Shown: positions 43,210-51,402 of the stretch, piece after piece
Layout: each line of letters begins with the position of its first letter
Numbering within the stretch: the stretch's first letter is position 1
From: Verrucomicrobiaceae bacterium
Lineage (GTDB): Bacteria; Verrucomicrobiota; Verrucomicrobiia; Chthoniobacterales; JAATET01
DNA: 51,800 nt
Assembly: GCA_027488755.1 (NCBI GenBank)
Contig: JAIYAZ010000076.1
Location: 1-51,800 of the forward strand
Direction of reading: 5' to 3'
Notes under the pieces: generated by a model
Database searches by the model: none
What the model saw: the letters and a program-made list of their open reading frames with translations, nothing else
Told to the model about the DNA's origin: nothing
Position numbers and translations under genes: made by a program

Positions 43210-43350
43210 GGCTACCCATGGCATTCCCCCGATACCGAGGCAGCCAAACTTGAGGCCGGTGGTATCACCTCGTTCATCGACGAAGAAATTGGCGCATCAG
43301 GTGCCCCGGTTCAACGGCATACAAACGCAGGTAGTTTACGTTCTTCACCG

Positions 43351-46300
43351 CTACGGAATCATTGAAGAGCCGGCGTAGTCGCAGGAAGTCACGGCAGTGG
43401 AAACATGCCCGAGTTGGCAGCTATGGGCGATGTAGGTCAGGATGTTGTTCCGGCGGGGGGTCCCCATCACGAGAATCTGGTTAGCCGCAATGGCACTTCG
43501 GCGCAGGCAGTGAGGGGTAAGTGGTTTTCCCGGGAGCGCATGGGAAAGGATGTATTCCATGGCTCCTTCGCTGAAGGCGGAGTGAGCGCCGTGGATCGAC
43601 AACACCGCCTGCTGAAGTTCCGGAACATACTGGCGCAGCGTGGGCGGGCAGCAGGTCGCGGTCGACGTAGTCCGAACACCGGCTGGTGTTTTGGCCTTCG
43701 GGATCGCGAGGTAAACTTCATTTCCGAGAACTTTGGTGCCGCGCGAATTAATGATGCTGCTTTGAGCAACCGGAACGTGGAGCGCGAACGCGCGTTTGAT
43801 TTCCCCGATTCTCAATCCGGCGAGCAACATTGCGTAGAACGCGGCGAGAAGATTTGTCTGCAGCCGCTGCTTTGCGGTTTGCCGGTCTTTGGGTGAAAGC
43901 TTCACCCCTTTGCGGGCGAGCTTGGGCTTGATGTCACAGATGCCCTGCTTCACGGCAACAACGAGCGGATCTATTTCACCCGCGAGAAGAACTCGTGACG
44001 GAGGCGAGACGGCGTGTAATCCACGATTCCAAAGAAGCCGAGAAATGTGACGCTCGACGGATTGCGGGTGATTTGGATTGAAGGCGACCAACTTCGCGGC
44101 TGCCTTGATGGATTCAGTGGATACGGCGTAACGATCCGGCCGGAGAATCCGAAGAGCGATTTCTGCGCGCCCTGCAATGTCCGCTGGCGGCAGATCGCGA
44201 ACCTCGAGACGTTGCCGAGTCGAGCATTTCACCTCGCCCCGCAAGGGCCGCTCGTGAGGCATGAGGAATGTCGACCCATCGGAAAGATGGACGAGTTGGG
44301 GATTTGGCATGCCACGGAGTTCGAAATCATCACGGTAGTCGATGTGGTTTAGGATGCGGAGCGGCGAACCCAGCAATTGGCCCGCGACGAAGCCAGGCAG
44401 GAGCCAACGGCATCGCACGCGCGCGCATTCCTCGATGAGGCCTTCTGTTGTCGATATGCCCAGATTCGAGAGGGCCGCAACAACCTCGGTGTAAAACTTG
44501 TTTGGCGTAGGCACACCAAAAGTGGTCTTACTCACCGCATCGCATGCCCGGATGATCTCACCAATCTGTTCCCCGTCTCCAGAGGGCAACGGAACAAAAT
44601 ACGGGCTCATGAACCCCGCATTCGAGTCAGCCGCGAGCATCAAAAAGTGGAGGGAGCCGGATTGTTGTTCTCGGAGGAAGTGCTTGGTGGAGTAGTAATG
44701 CCGATAGTCGTAAAGATTCTCCGGTGGGACGCCCCGAAGCGCGGCAAACAGCGCAAAGCGCGTGAAGGGTTTAACCTGGAACGTCGGAGAGTTGACCAAC
44801 AGCTCAAGCTGCAATCCGATCTGATCCGCCGGTCCGCTGATTCCGACGGGCATGTCTTTCCGCTCATGAGGAAGGGGGACAGTTTCCGATGGCAGCTTGG
44901 CCGGTAGGCAGCATTCATCCAAAAGGGAGGCGAGATCTTGCGCGAGCGAATCGACGCCGTGACGGAGGAAGAACTCCGTGAGTTTCTCGCAAACGTCACG
45001 AGCAACGAAGTCGACCGATTCTGGCCGGTGACAATCCCAAAGGTGCATCTGCGGCGAATGACCAGCGGCCGCGTAGCCGGTGCGTTCGTCGAATCCGTCG
45101 ATGAGCATTTGGTTCACAAATGCCGTGCGGCCCGGTTGAGCGGCATCGCCCGTGCGGGCAAAGATCGGTCGGATCACGCCAAAGGATGTCCTTGGGAGCG
45201 TTGCGAGCGAACATGTAGTGCCACTTGCGTCGAGGTATGGGAGCTCACCCTCGCTTCCGAAAAGACACTTCAGCTTGGTGAGGAGGATCTGCAGCCCACG
45301 CGTGATGGGGAGGATACGGGCGACCAACTCGCCGCTGACGACCTTGTCCGCAATTTGGAGGTGCTCAAAGGGCCATTCGCGCCGGCGGGCATTGAGATTA
45401 AGGTGTTGACGGCAGCGACGCAGCCCCAAAGCGCCCTCGAAATGGCGGAGACATGCCAGAGCGCAGTTGTGCAGCGCATATTGGTCCGTGCTCTTGATGG
45501 ATTGGTCTCGGACTTGTGCGATCCACCGCCGGGTTGAATCCAGATACTCCTTGTAGGTTGGGGCCTGAGCGCCGTGAAACTGGGCGGGTGAATTTGGTGG
45601 CGCCAGCGTCGGGGTCGGTAATCCCGCCGTGTGGTAGATGCGAGCGAGGTATTTGGAGTGCGTGGCCCAAAGCTGATCGGATGCGGCGCGCACGTAGTAC
45701 CACGGACCGCGGGAGCCAAGGATGGGGTGGCCCTCAATGAGGGAAACGTATTGGATCGGGGTATCGAGCTCCAACAGTTGCACGTGGCGGTGCGCCCGGT
45801 GCATTCCTGCGGCCTGTTTAAGCGGGGAAAGAACGCCAAAACGCGACTGCCAGAGTTTCTGGTCTTCGGCATATTCATCGGCAAACTCACTCGTCCCGAA
45901 AAGTTCGCCGAGTTTTCCGGACGAGTGGTCGATGCCGAGGATTTTGAGCAGGGCAGTGATCTGGGGGAGGAGTGCCAGTTCAAGGTGCGACTCACGCCGG
46001 CAGTCGGCCGAGTAATAATCGCCGCCCAGCTCGCGGATGGTTTTGTTGGCTTGAGGCCAAAGCGAGATCGGGCCGCCCAGGCAGTTGATTCGAACGTGGG
46101 GACAGGCGTCCGGCGCGACCGCGTAGTAGATCCCGAGTGCGTTGACAAGAAACCAGCGTGCAGTCCGCCGTCGGCTGCTCGGCGGTTCTTTCGAAGACAA
46201 AAAGTCTTCCAACTCATTGAGAAAATTGGGAACGGCGGCGAGAAGGGGATCGGTGGGGTCGTAGCTCGGGCGACCGTATGCATTGGAGAGAAGCGGCTCC

Positions 46301-46839
46301 GGTTGAGCGTGGTCGCTCGGACCGCTGGGGCGAAGCACTGGTTCCCCCGAGGCGAGCCGCTTGAGGCGGTTGACTTCCTGCGATGCAAATCCAGAAGTGA
46401 GATGAGCAAGATCGTCATTCGGGAGCGCCCGGGCACGAATGAGCATGGTGTTCCCGTCGAGAACGTCGTCGTGGAAAAGGTGCGCGTCGGAATGGACCGG
46501 GTTGCGGAACGCGGCTGCCAGCCAGCGCCGGGCGAGTCGGGGCAACTGCTGGTATGCTCTCTTCCGTGTCTCGGGATCAGCCGAAGCGAACAGCTCTTTT
46601 TGCTGCAGGATGAGCAGAGCGATTTCCTCGGCCAGATCGAGAAGCCAAGGAAGCGAGGCAAGCAGCAGCAACCACACCTTGCGGGATAGCCCGCGGACGT
46701 AGCAACTCAGTGGGGCGGTGCTGGCTTTGGGGTGGCTCCAATCTGGCTCCTCCGTGACGGCGGCAAGGACGCCGGAGTCCTTGAACGAGGAGAGGATCGG
46801 ATAGGTTTGCTCGGGTGTAGGTGATGATTTTTCGTGCAC
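43351..46839 (-). CDS. Giant tyrosine recombinase / integrase (1,162 residues)
   Basis: The last 170 residues hold a complete tyrosine-recombinase catalytic set: Arg1010 (LLAGLRIGEIKR), a Lys in the beta-hairpin region (AIPKAKT), His1110-x-x-Arg1113 (LTPHCLRRSAIA), His1145 (QLGHVSTAV) and the nucleophile Tyr1155 (CDYAG). Spacings are canonical. The preceding ~970 residues are unlike normal integrases, which are 300-400 residues in total, and I recognise no domain in them; there are Leu-rich helical parts near residues 45-80. The start is GTG 46839, directly after an AGGAGG sequence and only two codons after an in-frame stop, so it is well defined although the spacing is odd. It diverges from the transposase gene and ends at its own terminator. 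Confidence 0.85.
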   Translation of the reverse strand: MHEKSSPTPEQTYPILSSFKDSGVLAAVTEEPDWSHPKASTAPLSCYVRGLSRKVWLLLLASLPWLLDLAEEIALLILQQKELFASADPETRKRAYQQLPRLARRWLAAAFRNPVHSDAHLFHDDVLDGNTMLIRARALPNDDLAHLTSGFASQEVNRLKRLASGEPVLRPSGPSDHAQPEPLLSNAYGRPSYDPTDPLLAAVPNFLNELEDFLSSKEPPSSRRRTARWFLVNALGIYYAVAPDACPHVRINCLGGPISLWPQANKTIRELGGDYYSADCRRESHLELALLPQITALLKILGIDHSSGKLGELFGTSEFADEYAEDQKLWQSRFGVLSPLKQAAGMHRAHRHVQLLELDTPIQYVSLIEGHPILGSRGPWYYVRAASDQLWATHSKYLARIYHTAGLPTPTLAPPNSPAQFHGAQAPTYKEYLDSTRRWIAQVRDQSIKSTDQYALHNCALACLRHFEGALGLRRCRQHLNLNARRREWPFEHLQIADKVVSGELVARILPITRGLQILLTKLKCLFGSEGELPYLDASGTTCSLATLPRTSFGVIRPIFARTGDAAQPGRTAFVNQMLIDGFDERTGYAAAGHSPQMHLWDCHRPESVDFVARDVCEKLTEFFLRHGVDSLAQDLASLLDECCLPAKLPSETVPLPHERKDMPVGISGPADQIGLQLELLVNSPTFQVKPFTRFALFAALRGVPPENLYDYRHYYSTKHFLREQQSGSLHFLMLAADSNAGFMSPYFVPLPSGDGEQIGEIIRACDAVSKTTFGVPTPNKFYTEVVAALSNLGISTTEGLIEECARVRCRWLLPGFVAGQLLGSPLRILNHIDYRDDFELRGMPNPQLVHLSDGSTFLMPHERPLRGEVKCSTRQRLEVRDLPPADIAGRAEIALRILRPDRYAVSTESIKAAAKLVAFNPNHPQSVERHISRLLWNRGLHAVSPPSRVLLAGEIDPLVVAVKQGICDIKPKLARKGVKLSPKDRQTAKQRLQTNLLAAFYAMLLAGLRIGEIKRAFALHVPVAQSSIINSRGTKVLGNEVYLAIPKAKTPAGVRTTSTATCCPPTLRQYVPELQQAVLSIHGAHSAFSEGAMEYILSHALPGKPLTPHCLRRSAIAANQILVMGTPRRNNILTYIAHSCQLGHVSTAVTSCDYAGSSMIP

Positions 46840-46861
46840 CTCCTAGTTTATTTTCCCGAGG

Positions 46862-46884
46862 GGGGGGTGTTCAAATGACCCCCC
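46862..46884. promoter_or_regulatory. Inverted repeat GGGGGGT-N9-ACCCCCC between recombinase and transposase genes
   Basis: A perfect repeat with seven-base arms and a nine-base A/T-rich spacer (GTTCAAATG) sits in the 78-base gap between the divergent recombinase (start 46839) and transposase (start 46918). It is the obvious candidate for an operator that controls both mobility genes. A recombination or transposase-binding site is an alternative. Confidence 0.5.
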
Positions 46885-46903
46885 GGAGCGGAGGTGGCCG
46901 ATG

Positions 46904-46910
46904 GGTATCT
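46904..46910 (+). promoter_or_regulatory. GGTATCT start-proximal motif, copy 1 (transposase)
   Basis: GGTATCTCCCGCCC ends directly at ATG 46918, with the motif starting 14 bases before the start codon. Nearly the same string precedes the genes at 50758 and 51403. There is no Shine-Dalgarno sequence, so this may be a -10-like promoter element for leaderless or near-leaderless mRNA. Confidence 0.45.
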
Positions 46911-46917
46911 CCCGCCC

Positions 46918-48423
46918 ATGAAGACCCCAAATACACTGATAGATGAGCGGCAACTGCGCCGAATCACCGAATCCCAAGCCCTACTGAGCCGTTTCCGGGA
47001 TTCGGGATTGAGCCCCTATCACTTCGCGTTGGAGACGGGCGTGCCGGCCAGCCGGATCTACCGTTTGGAGGCGCGAGAAGCGGCGGGCGGGCTTACGGGA
47101 TTCGCCGATGGGCGGGCGAAGAATGGGCGGAAATCCTCCGTTTCACCAGAAGCCGTCCTGTGGACGTTGGGCTACCTTGCGGAGCATCGCCGCGGCACGC
47201 TCACCGGGGCGTGGCGAAATCTTCGCCAGGTTTGCGAGGTTCGCGAATGGCGGTATCCCAGCTATGCTCAACTTGCCCGGGCGGTGCGGATGTTGCCGGC
47301 CGATATCCGGGCCCACATGGTGCAGGGCTCCCGGCACCACTTTGAATCCTGGGGGTTGGTCAAACGCGTCGAAGTGGAAACGCCGAACCTGTGCTGGCAG
47401 GTGGATGCGACCGAAATTCCCGTCTGGGTTCTGGACCCTGTCACCGGCAAAACCTTCAAACCCTGGGCGATCGGCATGATCGACTGTGCCACGCGGGTGG
47501 TGATGGGATACCACGTGATGCCGGCGGCCCCCAATACTGGGGACCTCGTGCTCGCCTTGCGGAGCGCCATCCTCCCGAAGGACGACCCGCGCTTCCCGTT
47601 CTTTGGGCGGCCTCAGGCCGTGCAGTCCGACAACGGCAGCATCTTCAAGTCAGCCGACTTCTTGGATGCGCTTCTCAAGCTGGGGGTTGTGCACCGCCCC
47701 ATTGAGAACGATTGCCCCAGCGCGAACGGAAAGATCGAGCGGTTCTTCCGAACGATCCACGATGGGTTTGCGCGCAACCTGATCCAATTCGCCGAGCAGC
47801 ACCGCGCCCTCCAAACCGCGCGGGCCATGCCCCTGCCGTTTCCGCTCCTTGCCCGGCAGGCCGAAGCGTTCCTGGTCGAATACCACCTGCGTAAGCACAA
47901 AACGCTCGGCATCTCTCCGTGGGAGGCCTGGCAGAACGGGCTCGCGGATGCCTGCGGTTTCAACTTTGACCGAGGCGAGGTCATCGATGCGTGCAAAATC
48001 CGCCTTGAGCGGCGGGTGGCACGGGACGGGATCGAAATGGGCGCGGGGGTTCACTTTTCGGCGCCGGAACTGGCGGGACTCGTGGGAGCCACGGTCACGC
48101 TGCGACTGAGCCCGGATCGGACGGAAACCGCGATCCCTTGCTTCTATCGCGGGGAACTCATCGCCGAACTCCGCCGCGTGGAGGGTGACGATGCTCTCAG
48201 CCAAGCGATCCGCAGCGCCCGCCTTGAGCGCGCCAAGGAGGTCGCCCGGCTGCGCAAGTCGCTTCTCAAGGCGGCGGCGCGCATCAGTCCAAATCAACCG
48301 ACGGCATTGCCCCCGGGAATGCCGATCACCCTTGGAGACGAAACGGCCGCCGGCGAGGGAGAAGCCGAAGGAACCCAAGGATTGGAGATCCCGGACCTCG
48401 GCCGGGAGGAGGACGAGGAGTAA
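46918..48423 (+). CDS. DDE transposase of the Mu/TniA/TnsB (rve) type
   Basis: This 501-residue integrase-core transposase has the DD(35)E triad Asp163 (CWQVDATEIPVW), Asp238 (AVQSDNGSIF) and Glu274 (SANGKIERFFRTI). An N-terminal helix-turn-helix region (about 10-60, SPYHFALETGVPASRIYRLEAREAAGG) would bind the ends, and a beta-barrel Mu-transposase-C-like part (about 345-430) is followed by an acidic tail (LGREEDEE) that could contact the ATPase. ATG 46918 (MKTPNTLIDERQ) is preferred over GTG 46894, which would include the GGTATCT motif in the coding region. The AAA+ partner is encoded downstream across an antisense toxin-antitoxin pair. Confidence 0.9.
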   Translation: MKTPNTLIDERQLRRITESQALLSRFRDSGLSPYHFALETGVPASRIYRLEAREAAGGLTGFADGRAKNGRKSSVSPEAVLWTLGYLAEHRRGTLTGAWRNLRQVCEVREWRYPSYAQLARAVRMLPADIRAHMVQGSRHHFESWGLVKRVEVETPNLCWQVDATEIPVWVLDPVTGKTFKPWAIGMIDCATRVVMGYHVMPAAPNTGDLVLALRSAILPKDDPRFPFFGRPQAVQSDNGSIFKSADFLDALLKLGVVHRPIENDCPSANGKIERFFRTIHDGFARNLIQFAEQHRALQTARAMPLPFPLLARQAEAFLVEYHLRKHKTLGISPWEAWQNGLADACGFNFDRGEVIDACKIRLERRVARDGIEMGAGVHFSAPELAGLVGATVTLRLSPDRTETAIPCFYRGELIAELRRVEGDDALSQAIRSARLERAKEVARLRKSLLKAAARISPNQPTALPPGMPITLGDETAAGEGEAEGTQGLEIPDLGREEDEE

Positions 48424-48472
48424 GTGGGCAGGAATCCGTCTTCCCTCGTAGGACGTCCATTCAACTCAATGT

Positions 48473-48796
48473 CTAGAGCGCGAGAAGGTCGCGGATGGCG
48501 CTCTTCACGGAGGCTAGGTGCGAATCGGTGAGCTTCCCGAGTCTGCGAAGGAGTGCGCTCTGGTCGATGCTGGCAAGCCCCTGGACGTTGACGGCGGACG
48601 GCTTGGAGAGCCAGCGCGGCTTTCCAAGGTCCACTTCTCCGCGCAGACCTCGAAGCTGGGAGGTGAGGGGAGCAACTACCACCAAAGCCCGCGCGTCCTC
48701 GGGTTGGGGAAAGGCCAGAACAACGACCGGCCGTTGCTTGGCGGCCAGGCCAAAATCCACCACCCAAACTTCTCCGGGCTGCGGATCAGTATTCAC
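48473..48796 (-). CDS. MazF/PemK-family endoribonuclease toxin
   Basis: This 107-residue protein has the MazF/PemK fold pattern: PQPGEVWVVDFG start, KQRPVVVLAF, LVVVAPLTSQ, and the closing LASIDQSALLRRLGKLTDSHLASVKSAIRDLL. MazF toxins cut mRNA at short sequences and are neutralised by a partner bound across the active site. Its ATG at 48796 overlaps the end of the upstream antitoxin gene by 11 bases. It lies antisense to, and between, the transposase and its ATPase, so it probably stabilises the mobile element. Confidence 0.88.
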   Translation of the reverse strand: MNTDPQPGEVWVVDFGLAAKQRPVVVLAFPQPEDARALVVVAPLTSQLRGLRGEVDLGKPRWLSKPSAVNVQGLASIDQSALLRRLGKLTDSHLASVKSAIRDLLAL

Positions 48797-49013
48797 CGAG
48801 GCTCTGATCCCACGTCTTCCCTTGCTCGGCGGTCGTTAAAACCCGATCCGGCTGCGTGGAAACGACAAACGGTAGATCCCCGCGCATTTCAACCTGAGCG
48901 AGGAAGATATTGAAGGCATCGCCAGGTTTCATTCCCAACTTGGCAAACACCTTTTCAGCCTTGCGCAAGCGGGCCGTCGGAACGCGCGCCCGAAAGAGAG
49001 TCGTCGATGCCAT
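48786..49013 (-). CDS. RelB/DinJ-family antitoxin
   Basis: This 75-residue protein looks like RelB/DinJ, with the N-terminal ribbon-helix-helix stretch ASTTLFRARVPTARLRKAEKVFAKLGMKPGDAFNIFLAQVEMRGDLPFVV. The second half (STQPDRVLTTAEQGKTWDQSLGEY) would wrap the toxin. DinJ-type antitoxins usually pair with YafQ/RelE toxins, so its partnership with a MazF-type toxin is a cross-family pairing. As in most such pairs the antitoxin comes first and is translationally linked to the toxin. Its start codon is preceded by three 10-base-spaced repeats likely bound by this protein. Confidence 0.82.
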   Translation of the reverse strand: MASTTLFRARVPTARLRKAEKVFAKLGMKPGDAFNIFLAQVEMRGDLPFVVSTQPDRVLTTAEQGKTWDQSLGEY

Positions 49014-49014
49014 G

Positions 49015-49039
49015 GCTCAAAAAGGCTCAATTAAGCTCA
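49015..49039 (-). promoter_or_regulatory. Three phased GCTCA repeats upstream of the antitoxin gene
   Basis: GCTCA occurs at 49015-49019, 49025-49029 and 49035-49039, exactly ten bases apart and therefore on one face of the helix (TGAGC read on the coding strand). The first copy is one base from the antitoxin start codon. A TTGACA-like -35 box (TGTCAA on plus, 49042-49047) lies next to them. They are good candidates for autoregulatory binding by the ribbon-helix-helix antitoxin. Confidence 0.55.
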
Positions 49040-49133
49040 CGTGTCAATCCCGGGGGCCTCCAAACCCGAATTGGCTCTGCCAAAAGATTTCTGCATAGGT
49101 CGGCCGGATTCATCCCTCTTGAGAGGTATAGCC

Positions 49134-49955
49134 ATGGAAGAGCCACCTACTGATCCCGAGGGATCCCGCCCCGCCCCTGCCGCCGATGACCTTGCCCGCG
49201 TCGTCCTGCCTCACACCGAAGCCGCGCTCGCCCTCGCCCGCGAGTGTTCAATCCTGCACTGCTTGGGAGCGATCGCCGGGATCCCCGGGACGGGAAAAAC
49301 GACCGTGCTGCGATCCATCGTTTCCCGGCATGAAAGCATCTCAGGCGAAGGGCGAGCCCTCTACGTGCGGGCCACGCGGGGATTGGGGGCCACGCGCGGC
49401 ACGCGGGATCTCCTTGAGGCGCTGGGTTTGGCGCCCGGTCTATTTCCCCCGAGTTCACCCGCGCAGCATCTGAAGCGGCTTGCGCTCCACCACCTGCGGC
49501 AACAGAACGTCCGGCTCATCTGCGTGGACGAGGCCGACGGCTGGAGCCCGGAGGCCTTTCAGACCTTCGTTGGGTTATATGACCATGCGTTGAGCAGTGA
49601 GCTGCCGTTGAGCGCGATCTTTGCCGGATCGACCAACATGCTGGGGTGGCTCAAGGCCTACGCGGCCGGGATGTCCCGCACCCTGCGCTGCGAAACCTTC
49701 GTGAACCTTTCCCCGGCCCATGTGGTTGCCGTCCTTCGGCAATGGAATCCGCTCTTCGGGGAATTTGCGACGGGCGTGTCCCGCGGAGATAAGGAAAGTC
49801 GCCGGGCTCTCACGGTCGTGATGCGGAACACCGGCGGGAATCTCCGCCGGTTGAGTTTCTTCGCGCGCCTCTTCCGGCTGCATTTTCCGGACGGACCGGT
49901 AACGACGGCAAACTTTGAGATCATCGAGCGCCTTCTCATGAAGGTGGATATGTGA
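49134..49955 (+). CDS. TnsC/MuB/TniB-like AAA+ ATPase
   Basis: This 273-residue protein has Walker A GIPGTGKT (49-56), Walker B LICVDEAD with Asp132-Glu133, a sensor-1-like SAIFAGSTNM and a C-terminal helical lid (RNTGGNLRRLSFFARLFR). Such ATPases load on target DNA and deliver the DDE transposase. ATG 49134 (MEEPPTDPEGSRP) has a GAGAGG ribosome-binding site seven bases upstream, so the longer frame from 49041 is rejected. The start region also contains the short inverted repeat CCTCT-TG-AGAGG. The stop overlaps the next gene as TGATG. Confidence 0.88.
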   Translation: MEEPPTDPEGSRPAPAADDLARVVLPHTEAALALARECSILHCLGAIAGIPGTGKTTVLRSIVSRHESISGEGRALYVRATRGLGATRGTRDLLEALGLAPGLFPPSSPAQHLKRLALHHLRQQNVRLICVDEADGWSPEAFQTFVGLYDHALSSELPLSAIFAGSTNMLGWLKAYAAGMSRTLRCETFVNLSPAHVVAVLRQWNPLFGEFATGVSRGDKESRRALTVVMRNTGGNLRRLSFFARLFRLHFPDGPVTTANFEIIERLLMKVDM

Positions 49956-50722
49956 TGGCCGACGTTGCTTATCCGATCAGCCAAAAGCGGCGCTTGATTG
50001 AGCTGGTTGAACGCCTCTGCGCGGAACTGGAACGTCCGGTGTGCAGCGGTGATCTTCAACGTCATCTTCGCCTCGTTCCCGACGACCGCCCGTTCCTGCT
50101 CAAATGCTTCGGGCAGCAGTTGTTGAGCGCGGCTCAGCCGCTCAAGGGAAAAATCGGCCGGCGCCTCTACCGGGTCGGCACCTATGGCGCGAAAAACTAC
50201 TATGCGCCGGCGCCCGGTGAGCCGTGGACCTCGCGTTTCGCGGCCATGGTGGCGGCAAAGGAATGGGCGAACTTCGAACACCTGGGCATCGCAGCCGCGT
50301 TCCACGAGGTTCGTTCCCGGGTGTCTGCGCCCAAGTTGGAAGCGGCGCTCGCCGCTTACGAAGGGGAACGGGAGTTCCTCCATTCGGGTGGTTCCCCTCG
50401 TTCAAGAGCGATCCATGAACCCACCAACGAAAGTTTGGCCCGCATCCGCACTGCGCAGGCATTGATCAACCGCCGCGAGGCTTCCGGCGTTCTCACGCGG
50501 CTTGTCGCCTCCCGCCGTGAATCGCTCTACGCGTTTTCTCCGTGGCGGCACTTGAGCGAATTGCGATGGCCGCAATGCGCAGGTGCGCCCGAGCGTTATC
50601 GCCAGGGTTACCTCGTGCCGCAGATGGAAAGCTACGTCGTTTGGCGCTGGCCCCAACGGGGAGAGGACGTGGCGCTTGCCCGGGCAAGGTTTTACGGCTG
50701 GAGATACGGCGTTGAGCTCTGA
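49955..50722 (+). CDS. Unrecognised protein encoded next to the transposition ATPase
   Basis: This 255-residue basic, soluble protein belongs to no family I can name. Its start ATG shares a base with the ATPase stop (TGATG), with GTG 49952 as an alternative. It has a helical N-terminus (ISQKRRLIELVERLCAELERPVCSGDLQRHLRL) that could be a winged-helix domain, a central helical region (about 85-160) and a C-terminal aromatic-rich stretch (YVVWRWPQRGEDVALARARFYGWRYG). The position corresponds to that of target-selection proteins such as TniQ/TnsD in related elements, but no CxxC zinc motifs are visible, so that identity is unsupported. DNA binding is likely. Confidence 0.55.
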   Translation: MADVAYPISQKRRLIELVERLCAELERPVCSGDLQRHLRLVPDDRPFLLKCFGQQLLSAAQPLKGKIGRRLYRVGTYGAKNYYAPAPGEPWTSRFAAMVAAKEWANFEHLGIAAAFHEVRSRVSAPKLEAALAAYEGEREFLHSGGSPRSRAIHEPTNESLARIRTAQALINRREASGVLTRLVASRRESLYAFSPWRHLSELRWPQCAGAPERYRQGYLVPQMESYVVWRWPQRGEDVALARARFYGWRYGVEL

Positions 50723-50743
50723 ACCGGGCGGTTTCCGGCGGGC

Positions 50744-50750
50744 GGTATCT
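50744..50750 (+). promoter_or_regulatory. GGTATCT start-proximal motif, copy 2 (sigma-like gene)
   Basis: GGTATCTGCCCGGC precedes the GTG start at 50758 by 14 bases, the same spacing as copy 1. The preceding sequence is GC-rich with no Shine-Dalgarno site. Confidence 0.45.
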
Positions 50751-50757
50751 GCCCGGC

Positions 50758-51288
50758 GTGAAGATTACGCAAGGAACGGCCTGGCAGCGCGAGTTTTTGG
50801 AGCAGGGGAGTGTTTACCGTCGCCGCATCGAGGCCCTTTTGGCCGCCAACGGAATCTGCGACGACGCGTTGTCGGCGTCCCTCTTCACCGATGTCTACTT
50901 TGCCCTCGGGCGGGCGAGGGAAGCGGAGGGCCGCACGCTGCCTTCGGCCTACGCGATGATGGTTGCCCGGCGCAATCTCTGGCGGGAACTCGCCGCCATC
51001 GCCCGCCGCCGCCAGCACGAAGTTCCGCTCACCGAGGTGAACGCGGATATTGCCCTGCCCGTACGGGCAGATTCTTCGCTTTCGCTGCGGGACCTTCAGG
51101 AAGCACTTGCGGTTGCTTCCTCGAAGGATGTCTCCATTCGGATCGCCCGAATGATCGTTGCCCTCGTTGCGGAGAATCAGATCCCCACGCAAACCGTGGT
51201 CGCACGCCAACTCGGCATCGATCAATCGACGGTTTCCCGTCACTGGAAGTCTGCTGGCCGCCTCCTCCGCCGGCTCTGGCTGAATTAA
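50758..51288 (+). CDS. Small sigma-70-like / HTH protein of the mobile element
   Basis: This 176-residue protein begins with GTG, eight bases after the GGTATCT motif. The N-terminal half (RRRIEALLAANGICDDALSASLFTDVYFALGRAREAEGRTLPSAYAMMVARRNLWRELAAIARR) resembles the helical region 2 of ECF sigma factors, including an ALxxARN-like segment. The C-terminal end (IPTQTVVARQLGIDQSTVSRHWKSAGRLLRRLWLN) is a region-4-like helix-turn-helix. I infer a sigma-like regulator that may read the element's own promoters. A simple DNA-binding regulator is possible because the region 2 match is weak. It lies 35 bases after the previous gene. Confidence 0.5.
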   Translation: MKITQGTAWQREFLEQGSVYRRRIEALLAANGICDDALSASLFTDVYFALGRAREAEGRTLPSAYAMMVARRNLWRELAAIARRRQHEVPLTEVNADIALPVRADSSLSLRDLQEALAVASSKDVSIRIARMIVALVAENQIPTQTVVARQLGIDQSTVSRHWKSAGRLLRRLWLN

Positions 51289-51387
51289 AGGCCATCCATT
51301 CACTGCGAGCGCCGTCGTCGAAATTTCGTCTCCGCTTTTGCCCCGCCGAATGACGTCCGGAGGCCTGCTCGTTCAAAAATCCCGCCC

Positions 51388-51394
51388 GGTATCT
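51388..51394 (+). promoter_or_regulatory. GGTATCT start-proximal motif, copy 3 (last gene)
   Basis: GGTATCTCCCGGCCG precedes ATG 51403 by 15 bases and is followed by ATGAAAACACCAA, close to the ATGAAGACCCCAA of the transposase start. The similarity to copy 1 therefore extends through the first codons. Confidence 0.45.
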
Positions 51395-51402
51395 CCCGGC
51401 CG

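Noticed and set aside
43063-43365. 100-codon plus-strand frame near the element border
   Set aside because: It runs through the terminator hairpin and has no ribosome-binding site or plausible domain.
43258-43365. Alternative minus-strand frame extending past the recombinase stop (ending HLMRQFLRR)
   Set aside because: It reads fairly coding-like and could suggest a frameshift. However, the recombinase frame already ends a normal eight residues after the catalytic Tyr, and no slippery site is seen.
45631-46689. 352-codon plus-strand frame opposite the giant recombinase
   Set aside because: No recognisable motifs, and the minus strand is continuously open for 1,162 codons with a catalytic C-terminus.
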